Source: Micavibrio sp.
GTDB taxonomy: Bacteria > Pseudomonadota > Alphaproteobacteria > Micavibrionales > Micavibrionaceae
Assembly: GCA_030824805.1 (NCBI GenBank)
Contig: JAPJRC010000002.1
Span: 1 to 64,000, forward strand
Direction of reading: 5' to 3'
DNA: 64,000 nucleotides
Numbering within the stretch: the first letter of the stretch is position 1; each line of letters starts with the position of its first letter. The position numbers and the translations under genes were made by a program. Under the pieces are notes generated by a model. The model was not told where the DNA came from, ran no database searches, and saw only the letters and a program-made list of their open reading frames with translations. Of this stretch, positions 32,737 through 41,035 are shown piece by piece.

Positions 32737-33420
32737 TTAATTTGCGAACAGCGCGTCTATGTCGTCCTGGCTGCTGCCGCTCTTGGTCTGGCTGTCCTTG
32801 GTCGCCTTTGCGGCGGCCTGCAGGCTGTCAGGACCAATGCCTATGCTTTCAAGGGCGGAAGACAGCCTGTCTTCCACATCTGTGATGCTGTCGAGAGTCT
32901 TACGGATACGCTGGCCGGCAATATCCTGGAAGGAACAGGCGAGCATGATGTTCTGCAGGTCTTCGCGCAGGGCGTTTAGAGCCTGTTCGCGGCTTTCGGC
33001 GTTCTCCCACACAGACGGGTCGGAAGGGTGGAGATGTTCGCTCATGCGGTCCGCGGCGTCCAGAATGGTGTTGGCGGCCCGGGATGTATCGGCAATTACA
33101 GCCTCTAGCTCAACGCCTGTGTTGGCGGCCGTGCTGCCGTCGCCGGAGAAGGAGATAGAATTTATTACGCCCAGAATTTCACCGAAGCGTTTGGACATGT
33201 CGGTTTCGTTCATGTCGATCTGCTGCGAGGTTGCGTTGATTTCCATGGAAATCTCGTCAAAACGGCGGCGTATGAATGTTTCCATCGTGCCGATCTGGTT
33301 CAGCAGCGTGGCCATATGCTGGGCGATCTCAATGGCGTGATCGTCCTGCGGAATCTGTTGTGTAGGAAGGGGGGTGGGTTTTTCCACGGTTGGGCCTTCA
33401 AATTGCGTTTCTTTGTCCAT
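32737..33420 (-). CDS. cheZ: Chemotaxis protein phosphatase CheZ
   Basis: 227 residues from the ATG at 33420. The protein is a long helical hairpin. CSFQDIAGQRIRK supplies the phosphatase Asp166 and Gln170 that attack CheY-phosphate. The C-terminal DDIDALFAN is the CheY-binding tail that follows a flexible linker. The N-terminal third is a Pro-rich region and coiled coil. CheZ ends the chemotactic signal by dephosphorylating CheY. It is a single gene with its own terminator, 20 kb from the che operon in this window. Confidence 0.9.
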   Translation of the reverse strand: MDKETQFEGPTVEKPTPLPTQQIPQDDHAIEIAQHMATLLNQIGTMETFIRRRFDEISMEINATSQQIDMNETDMSKRFGEILGVINSISFSGDGSTAANTGVELEAVIADTSRAANTILDAADRMSEHLHPSDPSVWENAESREQALNALREDLQNIMLACSFQDIAGQRIRKTLDSITDVEDRLSSALESIGIGPDSLQAAAKATKDSQTKSGSSQDDIDALFAN

Positions 33421-33576
33421 GCTACGGAACAATGGTTAATAATTCTCTACACGCATGTTCTCATATTCTTTAGAAAAACTTTACCAACTTCATGATTTGT
33501 AAAGGTTTTTAAGGGCATAGTGGTTTGTAGACCACGAGGGCCTAGCGCCATCACTATACAATAGGGACATACAAAG

Positions 33577-33906
33577 ATGCCACGCGAAGACAGGCGTATT
33601 TTCTTCGATTTTGATGAAACGTACAAAGCTGTGTACCAGCTTTGCGCGCAAAAGGGGCTGCCCAAGCCTCCGGCCGGTATCATCATCAGGGTCGAGCAAA
33701 ATATAGAGAACCAACTGGAGCTGGATTTCTACCTGGAAAACCAGAAGACCACGGAGATCGAGGTCGTTCGTTACACAAAGGATTTTGTCGTGGCCGCCTT
33801 GATGATCATGTGCCGCGGCATCGGCATTCCTTTGCCGAAGGGCGCCAACAAAAATCTGGAACTGAGCAAGGACAAGGTCATTCTCCGCGTTCAGATGCTT
33901 CGTTAG
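33577..33906 (+). CDS. Conserved hypothetical protein
   Basis: 109 residues without a recognised domain. Two parts can be seen: a strand-rich centre (GIIIRVEQNIENQLELDFYL) and a C-terminal hydrophobic helix followed by charged strands (FVVAALMIMCRGIGIPLP). It has no signal peptide. The gene stands alone between cheZ (divergent) and prmB (convergent). Small cytosolic protein of unknown role. Confidence 0.7.
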   Translation: MPREDRRIFFDFDETYKAVYQLCAQKGLPKPPAGIIIRVEQNIENQLELDFYLENQKTTEIEVVRYTKDFVVAALMIMCRGIGIPLPKGANKNLELSKDKVILRVQMLR

Positions 33907-33923
33907 CTATCCGTCCTAAGCGC

Positions 33924-34865
33924 TTATAGATCTTTCTTTTTTAGCCAGAACACTTCGCCGGATGAATTTTCCGTGTCGATCCACAGGAATGGTTTATCCG
34001 TGTAGGCGGCTTCGAGATCAGGGCCGCAACGGCCCAGTTCGCACAATATGCCGCCGCCATCGTTCAGGTGCGCTTTTGCATCTTTCAAAATGCGGTGCAC
34101 GATATCCAGACCATCTTCGCCCACACCGCCCAGCGCCATGGCAGGTTCATGTCTGAATTCTTCCGGCAGCGTGTCCATGCCTTGCTGGTCCACGTAGGGC
34201 GGGTTGGTGATGATCAGGTCGTAGCTCCTGCCTTTGAGCGGCGCGAACAAATCGCCTTCGTGAATGCTTACGCGGTCTTCCAGACCGTAATCCTTGACGT
34301 TGCGACGGGCGACTTCGAGCGCGTCCGGCGAGATATCGGCAATGTCCACATGCGCGTTCGGGAAGATCTGTGCGGCAATGATCCCGAGGCAGCCTGACCC
34401 GGTGCACAGGTCAAGCACGCTTTCTATCTCTTCGTAATCCGGCACTTGAGAAAAGCCTTCTTCCTTGCACAATATCTCGGCGATGAAGGAACGGGGAACC
34501 AGCACGCGCTCATCCACATAAAACGGGTACCCCTGAATATATGCTTTGTTGAGGATATAAGGCGCGGGAAGGCGTGTTTCCGCACGGCGGTGCAGGATGG
34601 CGGCTATGCGCTTTCTCTCGCTTTCGGTGAGGCGCGCGTTCCAGTAGGGCTCGACCGTATCGACAGGAAGATGCAGTCCTTCCAGCACCATAAAAACGGA
34701 TTCATCGAAGGCGTTGTCTGTACCATGTCCATAGAACAGCCCCGATTCGCCAAAAAGGGATGTGCCATAGCGCACGAAATCGCAAACAGTTTGCAGGTCC
34801 CGCGCAGCTTCGTCTGTGGATCTTATGGTTTGTACAGTGGTTACAGGCTTATCTTTCATAGGCAT
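33924..34865 (-). CDS. prmB: Ribosomal protein L3 glutamine methyltransferase PrmB
   Basis: 313 residues. The N-terminal helical part fits PrmB rather than PrmC (RYGTSLFGESGLFYGHGT). The methyltransferase domain binds S-adenosylmethionine at LDLCTGSGCLG (151-161) and the target glutamine at NPPY (221-224). PrmB methylates a glutamine of ribosomal protein L3 during ribosome assembly. Met3 is an alternative start. Its gene is convergent with the small hypothetical gene before it. Confidence 0.93.
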   Translation of the reverse strand: MPMKDKPVTTVQTIRSTDEAARDLQTVCDFVRYGTSLFGESGLFYGHGTDNAFDESVFMVLEGLHLPVDTVEPYWNARLTESERKRIAAILHRRAETRLPAPYILNKAYIQGYPFYVDERVLVPRSFIAEILCKEEGFSQVPDYEEIESVLDLCTGSGCLGIIAAQIFPNAHVDIADISPDALEVARRNVKDYGLEDRVSIHEGDLFAPLKGRSYDLIITNPPYVDQQGMDTLPEEFRHEPAMALGGVGEDGLDIVHRILKDAKAHLNDGGGILCELGRCGPDLEAAYTDKPFLWIDTENSSGEVFWLKKKDL

Positions 34866-35040
34866 CTTTTATCACAAAAACGCTGAAAACACAGCGTTTC
34901 TTGAAGGTGTTTGTGATGCTATCGGGCGAAAAAGCGCGTTTCTCCCCAATTTTATTGTGTTTTCTTATCTTTTCCGGATTGCGTTTTTAAAAATGAGTCA
35001 TAAGATGACGATACTTAAACTTTTAAGAAGGAACTAAACG

Positions 35041-35475
35041 ATGGCTGCAAAAGCTAAAGCTAAAGCAAAAAAGGCCCCTGCGAAAAAAGCAGCTCCGGCC
35101 AAGGCAAAAAAGGCCCCTGCGAAAAAAGCAGCTCCGGCCGCTAAAGCCGCTAAACCTGCCGCAAAGCCGACCAAGTTCGTTTCTGTTGCAACGGGTGACG
35201 TTGTAACGCTGAAACACCTGGCGACCGACCTGGCCGCACTGCATGAACTGCCGAAGAAACAATCTGAAGCTGTTCTGGGCGACCTGATCGCGCACATCAC
35301 GAAGCACATCAAGCGCGGCGCGAAAGTCCGCATTCCTGGCTTCGGTATCCTGCTCGTCAAGAAAACAGCAGCTCGTACGGGCCGTAACCCAGCAACGGGC
35401 GCAACGATCAAGATCCCTGCGAAGAAAAAAGTCGCTTTCCGCGTCTCCAAAGACCTGAAAGCAGCTGTTCTCTAG
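35041..35475 (+). CDS. HU-family DNA-binding protein with histone-H1-like N-terminal tail
   Basis: 144 residues. Residues 1-45 are almost only Lys, Ala and Pro, in repeated KKAPAKKAAPA units, like bacterial H1-like proteins. Residues about 47-144 form an HU/IHF fold, with the DNA-binding arm KTAARTGRNPATGATIKIP. The tail would bind DNA electrostatically and the HU domain would bend it, so the protein probably compacts the nucleoid. AAGGA precedes the ATG and a strong terminator follows, making it a single-gene unit. Codon use is highly biased, as in strongly expressed genes. Confidence 0.93.
   Translation: MAAKAKAKAKKAPAKKAAPAKAKKAPAKKAAPAAKAAKPAAKPTKFVSVATGDVVTLKHLATDLAALHELPKKQSEAVLGDLIAHITKHIKRGAKVRIPGFGILLVKKTAARTGRNPATGATIKIPAKKKVAFRVSKDLKAAVL
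35062..35139 (+). repeat. Two tandem 39-bp repeats in the HU tail
   Basis: Units 35062-35100 and 35101-35139 are identical except for one base (AAA against AAG at their start). Each encodes 13 residues of the Lys/Ala/Pro tail. Such repeats can change copy number by slippage and so alter tail length. Confidence 0.9.
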
Positions 35476-35499
35476 GATTACTTGTCCAAAGAATACGAA

Positions 35500-35528
35500 A
35501 ACCGCTCCTTCACAGGAGCGGTTTTTTT
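35500..35528 (+). terminator. Rho-independent terminator of the HU gene
   Basis: AACCGCTCC-TTCACA-GGAGCGGTT is a perfect 9-bp stem followed by TTTTTT. Confidence 0.92.
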
Positions 35529-35546
35529 ATGCGGTGTTACTGGGAT

Positions 35547-35762
35547 CTAGAAGGGACGATCAAACCTTGTAATGGTGAGCGTCGGTTGTACCGGTGCGAT
35601 CAAATTCATATGTGCAAGCGGCTGATGGTCTGCACCCACTGGGAAGCGCTCACGCATTTTGTTAACGCGGCGCGCTGCCCATGCGGGATGAATGTCGGAA
35701 GGTGAACGTAAGACACAATCTGTGATCAAGCGGCGAGGGGGTGTCGGGCAATCTGTCGGCAT
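35547..35762 (-). CDS. Small basic protein of unknown function
   Basis: 71 residues, basic and Pro-rich, ending in RFDRPF. The evidence that it is a gene is the perfect AGGAGG six bases before the ATG, and its neat fit between the HU terminator and the next plus-strand gene. No similarity can be named, and it has no signal peptide or membrane span. It could be a ribosome- or regulator-associated small protein, but nothing here says so. Confidence 0.55.
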   Translation of the reverse strand: MPTDCPTPPRRLITDCVLRSPSDIHPAWAARRVNKMRERFPVGADHQPLAHMNLIAPVQPTLTITRFDRPF

Positions 35763-35917
35763 AAATCCTCCTGGGGCTTTGCGAAAGGGTTGGTAGATAG
35801 ACAGCCATCCAACAATGGCCCGCCGCTTACGGTTCCTTGCTTGTACAAGAAATAAGCGCAGGAACCGCCGCCGCTACCATGCCGTTGGCAAAGGGTATAC
35901 GAAAAGGAGCTATCAAT

Positions 35918-36151
35918 ATGAGCACGATCAATTTTCTCGAACTGGTGGATGAGGCCCATTTCCCTATGACCAAAGTGGAATTGGTGGAATATTGTCAGGA
36001 ACAGGGCGCAAGCGAAGACGCGCTCGATATGATACAGGCCTTGCCACGTGAGGAATATGACAGCTTTGCCATGTTCAACCGTGATATAGGGCGTATCGAG
36101 ACTCTGCCCGGTGGCCGCATGAACATGTTCAGCAGCAGCCAGAGCGCATAG
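35918..36151 (+). CDS. DUF2795-type small protein
   Basis: 77 residues from the ATG at 35918, preceded by AAAAGGAG; the open frame extends upstream without a usable start site. The sequence FPMTKVELVEYCQEQGASED followed by LPREEY fits the DUF2795 family of small helical proteins, in which a FP-sK-eL segment is typical. Family function is unknown. The stop is followed after two bases by the end of the convergent membrane-protein gene. Confidence 0.78.
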   Translation: MSTINFLELVDEAHFPMTKVELVEYCQEQGASEDALDMIQALPREEYDSFAMFNRDIGRIETLPGGRMNMFSSSQSA

Positions 36152-36153
36152 CG

Positions 36154-36432
36154 CTATTCCGTGTAAACGGGAATTTGCGGAGCTGGCGCACCTGCGCTGG
36201 GCTCCGTTTCTGTGGGTGAGGGCGGAATGACTTTAAACGCCGTAGAAGCGCCTTCCTGTACCGGGTTGGCAACATAGGCAGGTTTGTAGGCCACGGGGGA
36301 AATCAACGCGAAAAGCATGACAAAAATAACAGCCGCAGCTGTGCAAAGGATAATGGCCAACCGTGTATTACGCCGCCCGGGCCAAGGCTCGGTTCTCATA
36401 TCCTTTAATTCGTCTATAGGGTGATCAACCAT
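36154..36432 (-). CDS. Small single-span membrane protein
   Basis: 92 residues. A basic N-terminus (WPGRRNTR) is followed by one strong membrane span (about residues 26-46) and a Pro/Ala-rich outer part. That layout predicts a type II protein with its tail in the periplasm. No family recognised. Start chosen at the ATG at 36432, though its ribosome binding site is weak. Confidence 0.65.
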   Translation of the reverse strand: MVDHPIDELKDMRTEPWPGRRNTRLAIILCTAAAVIFVMLFALISPVAYKPAYVANPVQEGASTAFKVIPPSPTETEPSAGAPAPQIPVYTE

Positions 36433-36470
36433 GCTCTGCTAACGCACGGGCGCAGGATTTGATCCTTCAT

Positions 36471-36929
36471 TTATAACAAAGGCAGCTGATCTCTGTTGTT
36501 TGTAACGAATAAATCCACGGTTTTTTGCCCCGTAAGCGCTGTGAGCGCGGGCGCTACCAGATTTCGATGACATTCTCTGGGATTTTTTTCAAAGCATAAC
36601 AAACATGCCGGGCGGGTAAGGGCTATCTCAGCAGCGTGTGCCAACGCATCCTGTGCCTTGTCCGTTTTCAGATGTGTCGAAAAACGCGCGAGCGATCGTG
36701 CATGATCGGAATCTTTAGAACGGGGGTTGCCCAGTTTTTGCAGATGCAGATAATCGATACTGTGTTCGCCGAGTAGCTTGCGCAGCGGCTCTTTGGAAAA
36801 CCCAGGTTTTCTGGACCATGGCACTTCGCGGATATCGAGCAGCACCATGACTCCTGCGTTCTTTAAGGTGGCCACGAAATCTTCCGGTTTTGCGCCTTCA
36901 TATCCTATGGTGTAGAGAGGGTGCATCAT
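36471..36929 (-). CDS. DUF488 family protein
   Basis: 152 residues from the ATG at 36929, which overlaps the stop of the topoisomerase gene as ATGA; this coupling is why the earlier Met at 36950 is not preferred. The sequence YTIGYEGAKPEDFV, LLDIREVPWSRKPGFSK and LLCFEKNPRECHR are the three hallmarks of the DUF488 family, with a CFE..P..CHR pattern that may bind a ligand or metal. The function is unknown. Its pairing with a topoisomerase IB gene may hint at DNA metabolism. Confidence 0.88.
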   Translation of the reverse strand: MMHPLYTIGYEGAKPEDFVATLKNAGVMVLLDIREVPWSRKPGFSKEPLRKLLGEHSIDYLHLQKLGNPRSKDSDHARSLARFSTHLKTDKAQDALAHAAEIALTRPACLLCFEKNPRECHRNLVAPALTALTGQKTVDLFVTNNRDQLPLL

Positions 36930-37987
36930 TTGTATTGCTTTTGCAGCCATCGTAACAACAAGGCTTCGGTCTTGCGATAGCCCGATGGAACGGCATCCTT
37001 TTTACTGTGTTTCCATTCTTTATTAAGGAAGCAGCCTGTGCGATAGAGATCTATCAGTTCTGGATGGACGTAGCTTTTCTGCAATATGGCCGGAGTGTTG
37101 CCGAGCTGTTCCGAAACATTTTTCAGGATGGGTTTGAGTTTGAGGTCTTTCGCATCTTCACAGCAACGTGTCTGCTCCATAGCTTCTTCTAGAAACAACG
37201 TGCACGCCGCCCATGTGCGGAAATCCTTGGCAGTGATGCTTTTGCCCGAAATTTCCTGAAGCCACGCATTGATATCGGACGATGTAACAATGTGGCGCTT
37301 CTTGTTTTCATCAACCCATTGAAACAGGCGATAGCCCGGCAGATCTTCGCATCTGGCAATGATCTTGGCGACCTTCGGGTCCTGCAATTCGCCCTGCCAT
37401 TGCTTGTTTCCTTTGGCAGGAAAATCCAGTTCCACTTTCGCGCCTTTGATGTCCACGTGTTTCTTGGATATCGTCGTGAGTCCGTGTGTGGCGTTTTCTT
37501 CAAGATATTCCTCGCTCCCGACACGAAGCCCGGTTTTGTCGAGTAGACGGACGATCGCCGCTACCACAGCCTCCTGTGGCAGGCCTTTCTTGCCAAGGCA
37601 CACACTTACCTTTCGGCGGATGGCGGGCAGGGCCTCGCCGAAGACGCGCATGTTTTCAAACTTGTTCTGGTCCCGCGCCGTGCGCCAGTCCGGATGATAC
37701 CTGTATTGCTTGCGCCCGCGCGCATCTATGCCTGTGGCCTGGATATGGCCGTTGTCGTAGCGGCATATCCAGACGTCATTGTACGCAGGAGGGACGGCGA
37801 GCGCGTCAATGCGTTTGATAGTGCGCGCATCGCGAATGGGTTTTCCATTCAGGCCTATATAGACGAATCCTTTGCCGCTCTTTTTACGCCCGTATCCTTT
37901 GTCGCTGTCATACACATATCGAAGGCCTGCTCGGCGCGCCTGCGCTTTGAACTGCTTTGCTTTATCGCTGGATTCTGTTTTTGCCAT
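36926..37987 (-). CDS. Type IB DNA topoisomerase (poxvirus-like)
   Basis: 353 residues from ATG 37987; the longer open frame upstream is not family-like. The protein has the small poxvirus-type topoisomerase layout: an N-terminal beta domain (FVYIGLNGKPIRDARTIKRI) and a catalytic domain with LLDKTGLRVGSEEY, KDFRTWAACTLF and the nucleophile Tyr306 in QKSYVHPELI. Such enzymes relax supercoils by a 3-prime phosphotyrosine link. They occur in many bacteria beside the essential topoisomerase I. The frame is complete. Confidence 0.93.
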   Translation of the reverse strand: MAKTESSDKAKQFKAQARRAGLRYVYDSDKGYGRKKSGKGFVYIGLNGKPIRDARTIKRIDALAVPPAYNDVWICRYDNGHIQATGIDARGRKQYRYHPDWRTARDQNKFENMRVFGEALPAIRRKVSVCLGKKGLPQEAVVAAIVRLLDKTGLRVGSEEYLEENATHGLTTISKKHVDIKGAKVELDFPAKGNKQWQGELQDPKVAKIIARCEDLPGYRLFQWVDENKKRHIVTSSDINAWLQEISGKSITAKDFRTWAACTLFLEEAMEQTRCCEDAKDLKLKPILKNVSEQLGNTPAILQKSYVHPELIDLYRTGCFLNKEWKHSKKDAVPSGYRKTEALLLRWLQKQYK

Positions 37988-38159
37988 GGGATGAAAACAA
38001 GCAAGCGGTGTTTTGGTTCTATATCTTTTCGCCGTTGCAATAGATTTAAAGACCGGCAACCGGTCAGTAAATAATTGGCTGGCCTGCGGAACTGTCCTTA
38101 TGAACCGCTTGTTTTTAGGTATTGTTAATAACAATACAAAATAATAATTGAGAGAAACC

Positions 38160-38597
38160 ATGAGACAGACAAAAACCCTCACCGGGGAAATTTTGGACGC
38201 GTCTTCCCGCATAACTGTCAACAACAACGAGATTTTCAACTTTTTTCAAAACCAGCCCGACATGGCGTGGATGGTCGCAGCCGATGCAACGGGCGTCTGG
38301 TACAACAAAGCCTTCTACGATTTCAGCGGCAAGACGCTTGAGGATATGCGGGATTGGGCATGGCAGGATTTCCTCCCGGTGGAAGAAATTCCGCGCGTGT
38401 CCTCCAGCTTTTACCATGCGCTCGATACGGGGCAGAATTGGGCATGTCTTTATCCGCAACGCGGGCATGACGGGAAATACCGCCAGTTCCTAGTGAGAGG
38501 CGTGCCGCTTTACAATGCGCAGGGAAAAATCCAGTACTGGATCGGCAACGCCACCGATGTAACGGATTATATCCGTCCCGATAAGCTTATAGGTTAG
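38160..38597 (+). CDS. PAS-domain sensor protein
   Basis: 145 residues from the ATG at 38160, with GAGAGA upstream. It is a single PAS domain of the PAS-3 type: FFQNQPDMAWMVAADATGVW, then WQDFLPVEEIPRV, and the closing WIGNATDVTDY, which resembles the PAC segment. No kinase, cyclase or other output domain is attached and no signal peptide is present. A single PAS protein of this kind probably senses a ligand or partner and acts through protein contact. No clear genetic partner is adjacent. Confidence 0.85.
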   Translation: MRQTKTLTGEILDASSRITVNNNEIFNFFQNQPDMAWMVAADATGVWYNKAFYDFSGKTLEDMRDWAWQDFLPVEEIPRVSSSFYHALDTGQNWACLYPQRGHDGKYRQFLVRGVPLYNAQGKIQYWIGNATDVTDYIRPDKLIG

Positions 38598-38773
38598 ACA
38601 ATAAATATATACGCGCGAAAAACTGGGTTTTTACCAAGTTTATTATGCGCTGGTTCTTTTAAAAGCGGCTTTCGGGCATTTATTGTACAAAAGTCCTAAT
38701 ATGCTTTTCCCTCGTCTGCGAATCGGCCGATAGTTGCGGGTGAGGGCTAAAAAGGTCGCAAAAAGTGGCTTGT

Positions 38774-39562
38774 ATGTGTGAAGAATATTTTCGTTTGACC
38801 AAGAAACGGGGCGCCGGACAGAACGGCAATGTTTTGTTCCTTATCCTTATCGCGGTGGCGTTGTTCGCGGCGCTCGCGGTCGTTGTCACCCAGTCGAGCC
38901 GCGGTTCGGGGAGCACGATGTCCGACGAAGTCGCGCGGCTTGCGGCCTCGCGCATTCTCAATTACGGCGTTGCCCTGCAAACCGCCGTAATGAAAATAAC
39001 CACGTCCAGTTGTACCCACGCGCAGATCAGTTTCGAACGCTCGCCGTTCAACGGAACGGACACGAACTACGTCAATACCAGAAGCCCGACCAATTTCCGT
39101 TGCCATGTTTTTCATCCAGAAGGCGGGGCGGTGTCATCCCAGGATCCGGACAAGGAATTTTTCAAGAACACGCCCACGCTCACAAAATTCAAGGGCGTTT
39201 ATACGATCACTGGCCGCGATTGCATCAGCGGCATAGGCACAGGCGGCGGCTATGACCAATGCTGGAACAACGGCGACAACAGCGATACGGAACTGCTTTT
39301 GACCTTGGTCGATGTGCGGGACGAGATATGCCTTGCCGTAAACCGCATGCACCGTATCGACCGCATTCAAACGATGCCCGCGTCGCGCGGCAATTTCTTC
39401 GACAGCAACGATGCGGGTGCGTCTTTCCGCGGCATATTCGGATACAGCGCAACGGATTCGGGCCATGTCTATGTGAGCGATTCCAACGGCAAGAACATGT
39501 TCTGTTTCAGGGACGGCACGGCCGCCACCAATATATTGTATTACGTCATTTTGGCGCGGTAG
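38774..39562 (+). CDS. Pilin-like membrane-anchored envelope protein
   Basis: About 262 residues (ATG at 38774 preferred; GTG three codons earlier possible). After a short basic N-terminus comes NGNVLFLILIAVALFAALAV, one hydrophobic segment of the type seen in pilin-like and pseudopilin proteins, but no canonical prepilin cleavage site with Glu at +5 is present. The rest is a secreted domain with about seven cysteines, spaced in a way that allows disulfides, and Gly/Asn/Asp-rich loops. The gene is single. A surface role is likely; the assignment to a family is weak. Confidence 0.7.
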   Translation: MCEEYFRLTKKRGAGQNGNVLFLILIAVALFAALAVVVTQSSRGSGSTMSDEVARLAASRILNYGVALQTAVMKITTSSCTHAQISFERSPFNGTDTNYVNTRSPTNFRCHVFHPEGGAVSSQDPDKEFFKNTPTLTKFKGVYTITGRDCISGIGTGGGYDQCWNNGDNSDTELLLTLVDVRDEICLAVNRMHRIDRIQTMPASRGNFFDSNDAGASFRGIFGYSATDSGHVYVSDSNGKNMFCFRDGTAATNILYYVILAR

Positions 39563-39655
39563 GAATGGCCGCTTGCCGGCATGTCCTTGTTTTTTTAGCC
39601 AAAATTTTTTGCATTTTTCGTGAACCAGATGGGCTTTTCCATCGTAAGAAAGGAC

Positions 39656-39731
39656 GAGGCCGGAACGCCCATTTCGGGGTTCGGCCCTCGCAAAACATAA
39701 CCGTAAAACCTTGCTTGAATATATAAGGAGG
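39656..39731 (+). promoter_or_regulatory. ROSE-type RNA thermometer in the hsp20 leader
   Basis: CCTTGCTT (39709-39716) can pair with AAGGAGG (39725-39731), hiding the Shine-Dalgarno sequence with one bulged G, which is the conserved core of ROSE elements. The loop is GAATATAT. An upstream hairpin (39656-39666 with 39679-39689) has two bulges. ROSE elements melt at heat-shock temperature and allow translation of small heat-shock genes in alphaproteobacteria. Matching sequence and position make this a strong call. Confidence 0.85.
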
Positions 39732-39736
39732 CAAAC

Positions 39737-40198
39737 ATGGTAAACTTACTATCTTTATCCCCGCTTATGCGCTCAACGGTCGGGTTCGACCGTTTCAACG
39801 ACCTGTTCCAGTCGATGGTCGAAGGCGCGGAAGATCGTTTCGACTCATATCCGCCCTATAACATCGAAAAGGCCGGCGAAGACGAATATAAAATCGTCAT
39901 GGCCGTGGCAGGTTTCACGATGAACGACCTCACGATCACGGCGCAGGGCGAAAACCTTGTCGTATCGGGCAAGCTGGAAGACAAGGAAGAGGGCAAGACC
40001 TTCCTTCACCGCGGAATCGCGACGCGCGCGTTCCAGCGCTCTTTCCGCCTTGCCGACCATATCAAGGTGACGGGCGCGGAAATGAACGATGGGCTCCTGA
40101 CCATCAACCTGCTCCGCGAAGTGCCGGAAGAAGCTAAGCCGCGCATGATCCCGATCAACGGGCCCGCGAAGGCGATCGAAAGCAAGAAAGCGAACTAA
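39737..40198 (+). CDS. Small heat shock protein Hsp20
   Basis: 153 residues with the alpha-crystallin domain from about residue 40 to 130: PPYNIEKAGEDEYKIVMAVA, GIATRAFQRSFRLADHI and GLLTINLLREVPE. The IPI-like MIPING sequence near the C-terminus mediates oligomer contacts. Such holdases bind unfolding proteins without ATP. Translation is probably controlled by the ROSE element in its leader; a terminator hairpin follows the stop. Confidence 0.95.
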   Translation: MVNLLSLSPLMRSTVGFDRFNDLFQSMVEGAEDRFDSYPPYNIEKAGEDEYKIVMAVAGFTMNDLTITAQGENLVVSGKLEDKEEGKTFLHRGIATRAFQRSFRLADHIKVTGAEMNDGLLTINLLREVPEEAKPRMIPINGPAKAIESKKAN

Positions 40199-40218
40199 GC
40201 TTTTATGCTTATGATGTC

Positions 40219-40247
40219 GGGCCGCCAGAAATGGCGGCCTGATTTTA
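40219..40247 (+). terminator. Terminator of hsp20
   Basis: GGCCGCC-AGAAAT-GGCGGCC forms a 7-bp stem, followed by TGATTTTAATT. Confidence 0.8.
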
Positions 40248-40883
40248 ATTGCTTAGTTTTTGAATTTGGCTATTTGCATCATTGATCTGCTTTTGCCAGT
40301 ATTTTATTTTGATTTCTTTGGTTATCAAAAATTCAAACGTAATTGCGAAAATTATCAAGGAAGCAAAAAGTATAACAGCTACCCAAAATATGAATGTTTT
40401 TGCGTCTTCATAGAAAACGGATTTTGTCCTTTGGTAGCCTATTCGTTCATCTGAAGAGATTTTAATATTTCTGGCCTCTCCATCCCAATCATAAACCGTC
40501 ATGCTTGTACTTTCGACAAGCAATACAGCAGTGAAAACTTCACCAGCTTTTAAATCTCCAATTTCTAAGATAAATTGTTTGTCATCTTGTTTAACTTTTA
40601 TGTCTCTGCTGCTGTCATATTCCAGATTTAGTTTTTCGCCATAACGGGTATGATATTTGTCTATAAATATTTTTACATTCTTTTCAGCATGCTCACTTTC
40701 ATTTTTTATTTCTAAATCAAAAATGGAAGAAGCGTTTAGATCGTGAAAATTTGATACTTGAAAAGTTAAAATCTGAGTTGGAAAAAATTTATTTATAACT
40801 ATTGGCGATAGCCAAATAATTATTGGTATAAAAATACCCGAAATTAAAGCAATTAGTAGGCTTAATTTATGCTGCATTTTCAT
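40245..40883 (-). CDS. AT-rich membrane-bound protein of unknown function
   Basis: 212 residues with two membrane spans (about 8-28 and 165-187) and a beta-rich domain between them. The DNA is far more AT-rich than its surroundings, with A/T-ending codons, so it was probably acquired. No family is recognised. The end of the gene overlaps the hsp20 terminator. A short C-terminal coiled coil follows the second span. It may sense or bind something in the periplasm, but nothing specific is visible. Confidence 0.7.
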   Translation of the reverse strand: MKMQHKLSLLIALISGIFIPIIIWLSPIVINKFFPTQILTFQVSNFHDLNASSIFDLEIKNESEHAEKNVKIFIDKYHTRYGEKLNLEYDSSRDIKVKQDDKQFILEIGDLKAGEVFTAVLLVESTSMTVYDWDGEARNIKISSDERIGYQRTKSVFYEDAKTFIFWVAVILFASLIIFAITFEFLITKEIKIKYWQKQINDANSQIQKLSN

Positions 40884-41035
40884 ACTTTATATAGACTTTA
40901 ATAACTTTTAAAGGCTCTACCATTGTTATGCACAGGGTTTACGTAAGTGTGCTTTGAATGTTGCCTAGGATCCTTTGGCTCGCGATGACGGTTCAGAATG
41001 ACAGTTTGGCCGAGGGCGAATCCCTAAGCAAGCTT

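Noticed and set aside
37988..38239. N-terminal extension of the topoisomerase IB reading frame
   Set aside because: The added 84 residues are not like the family, and a normal start lies at 37987.
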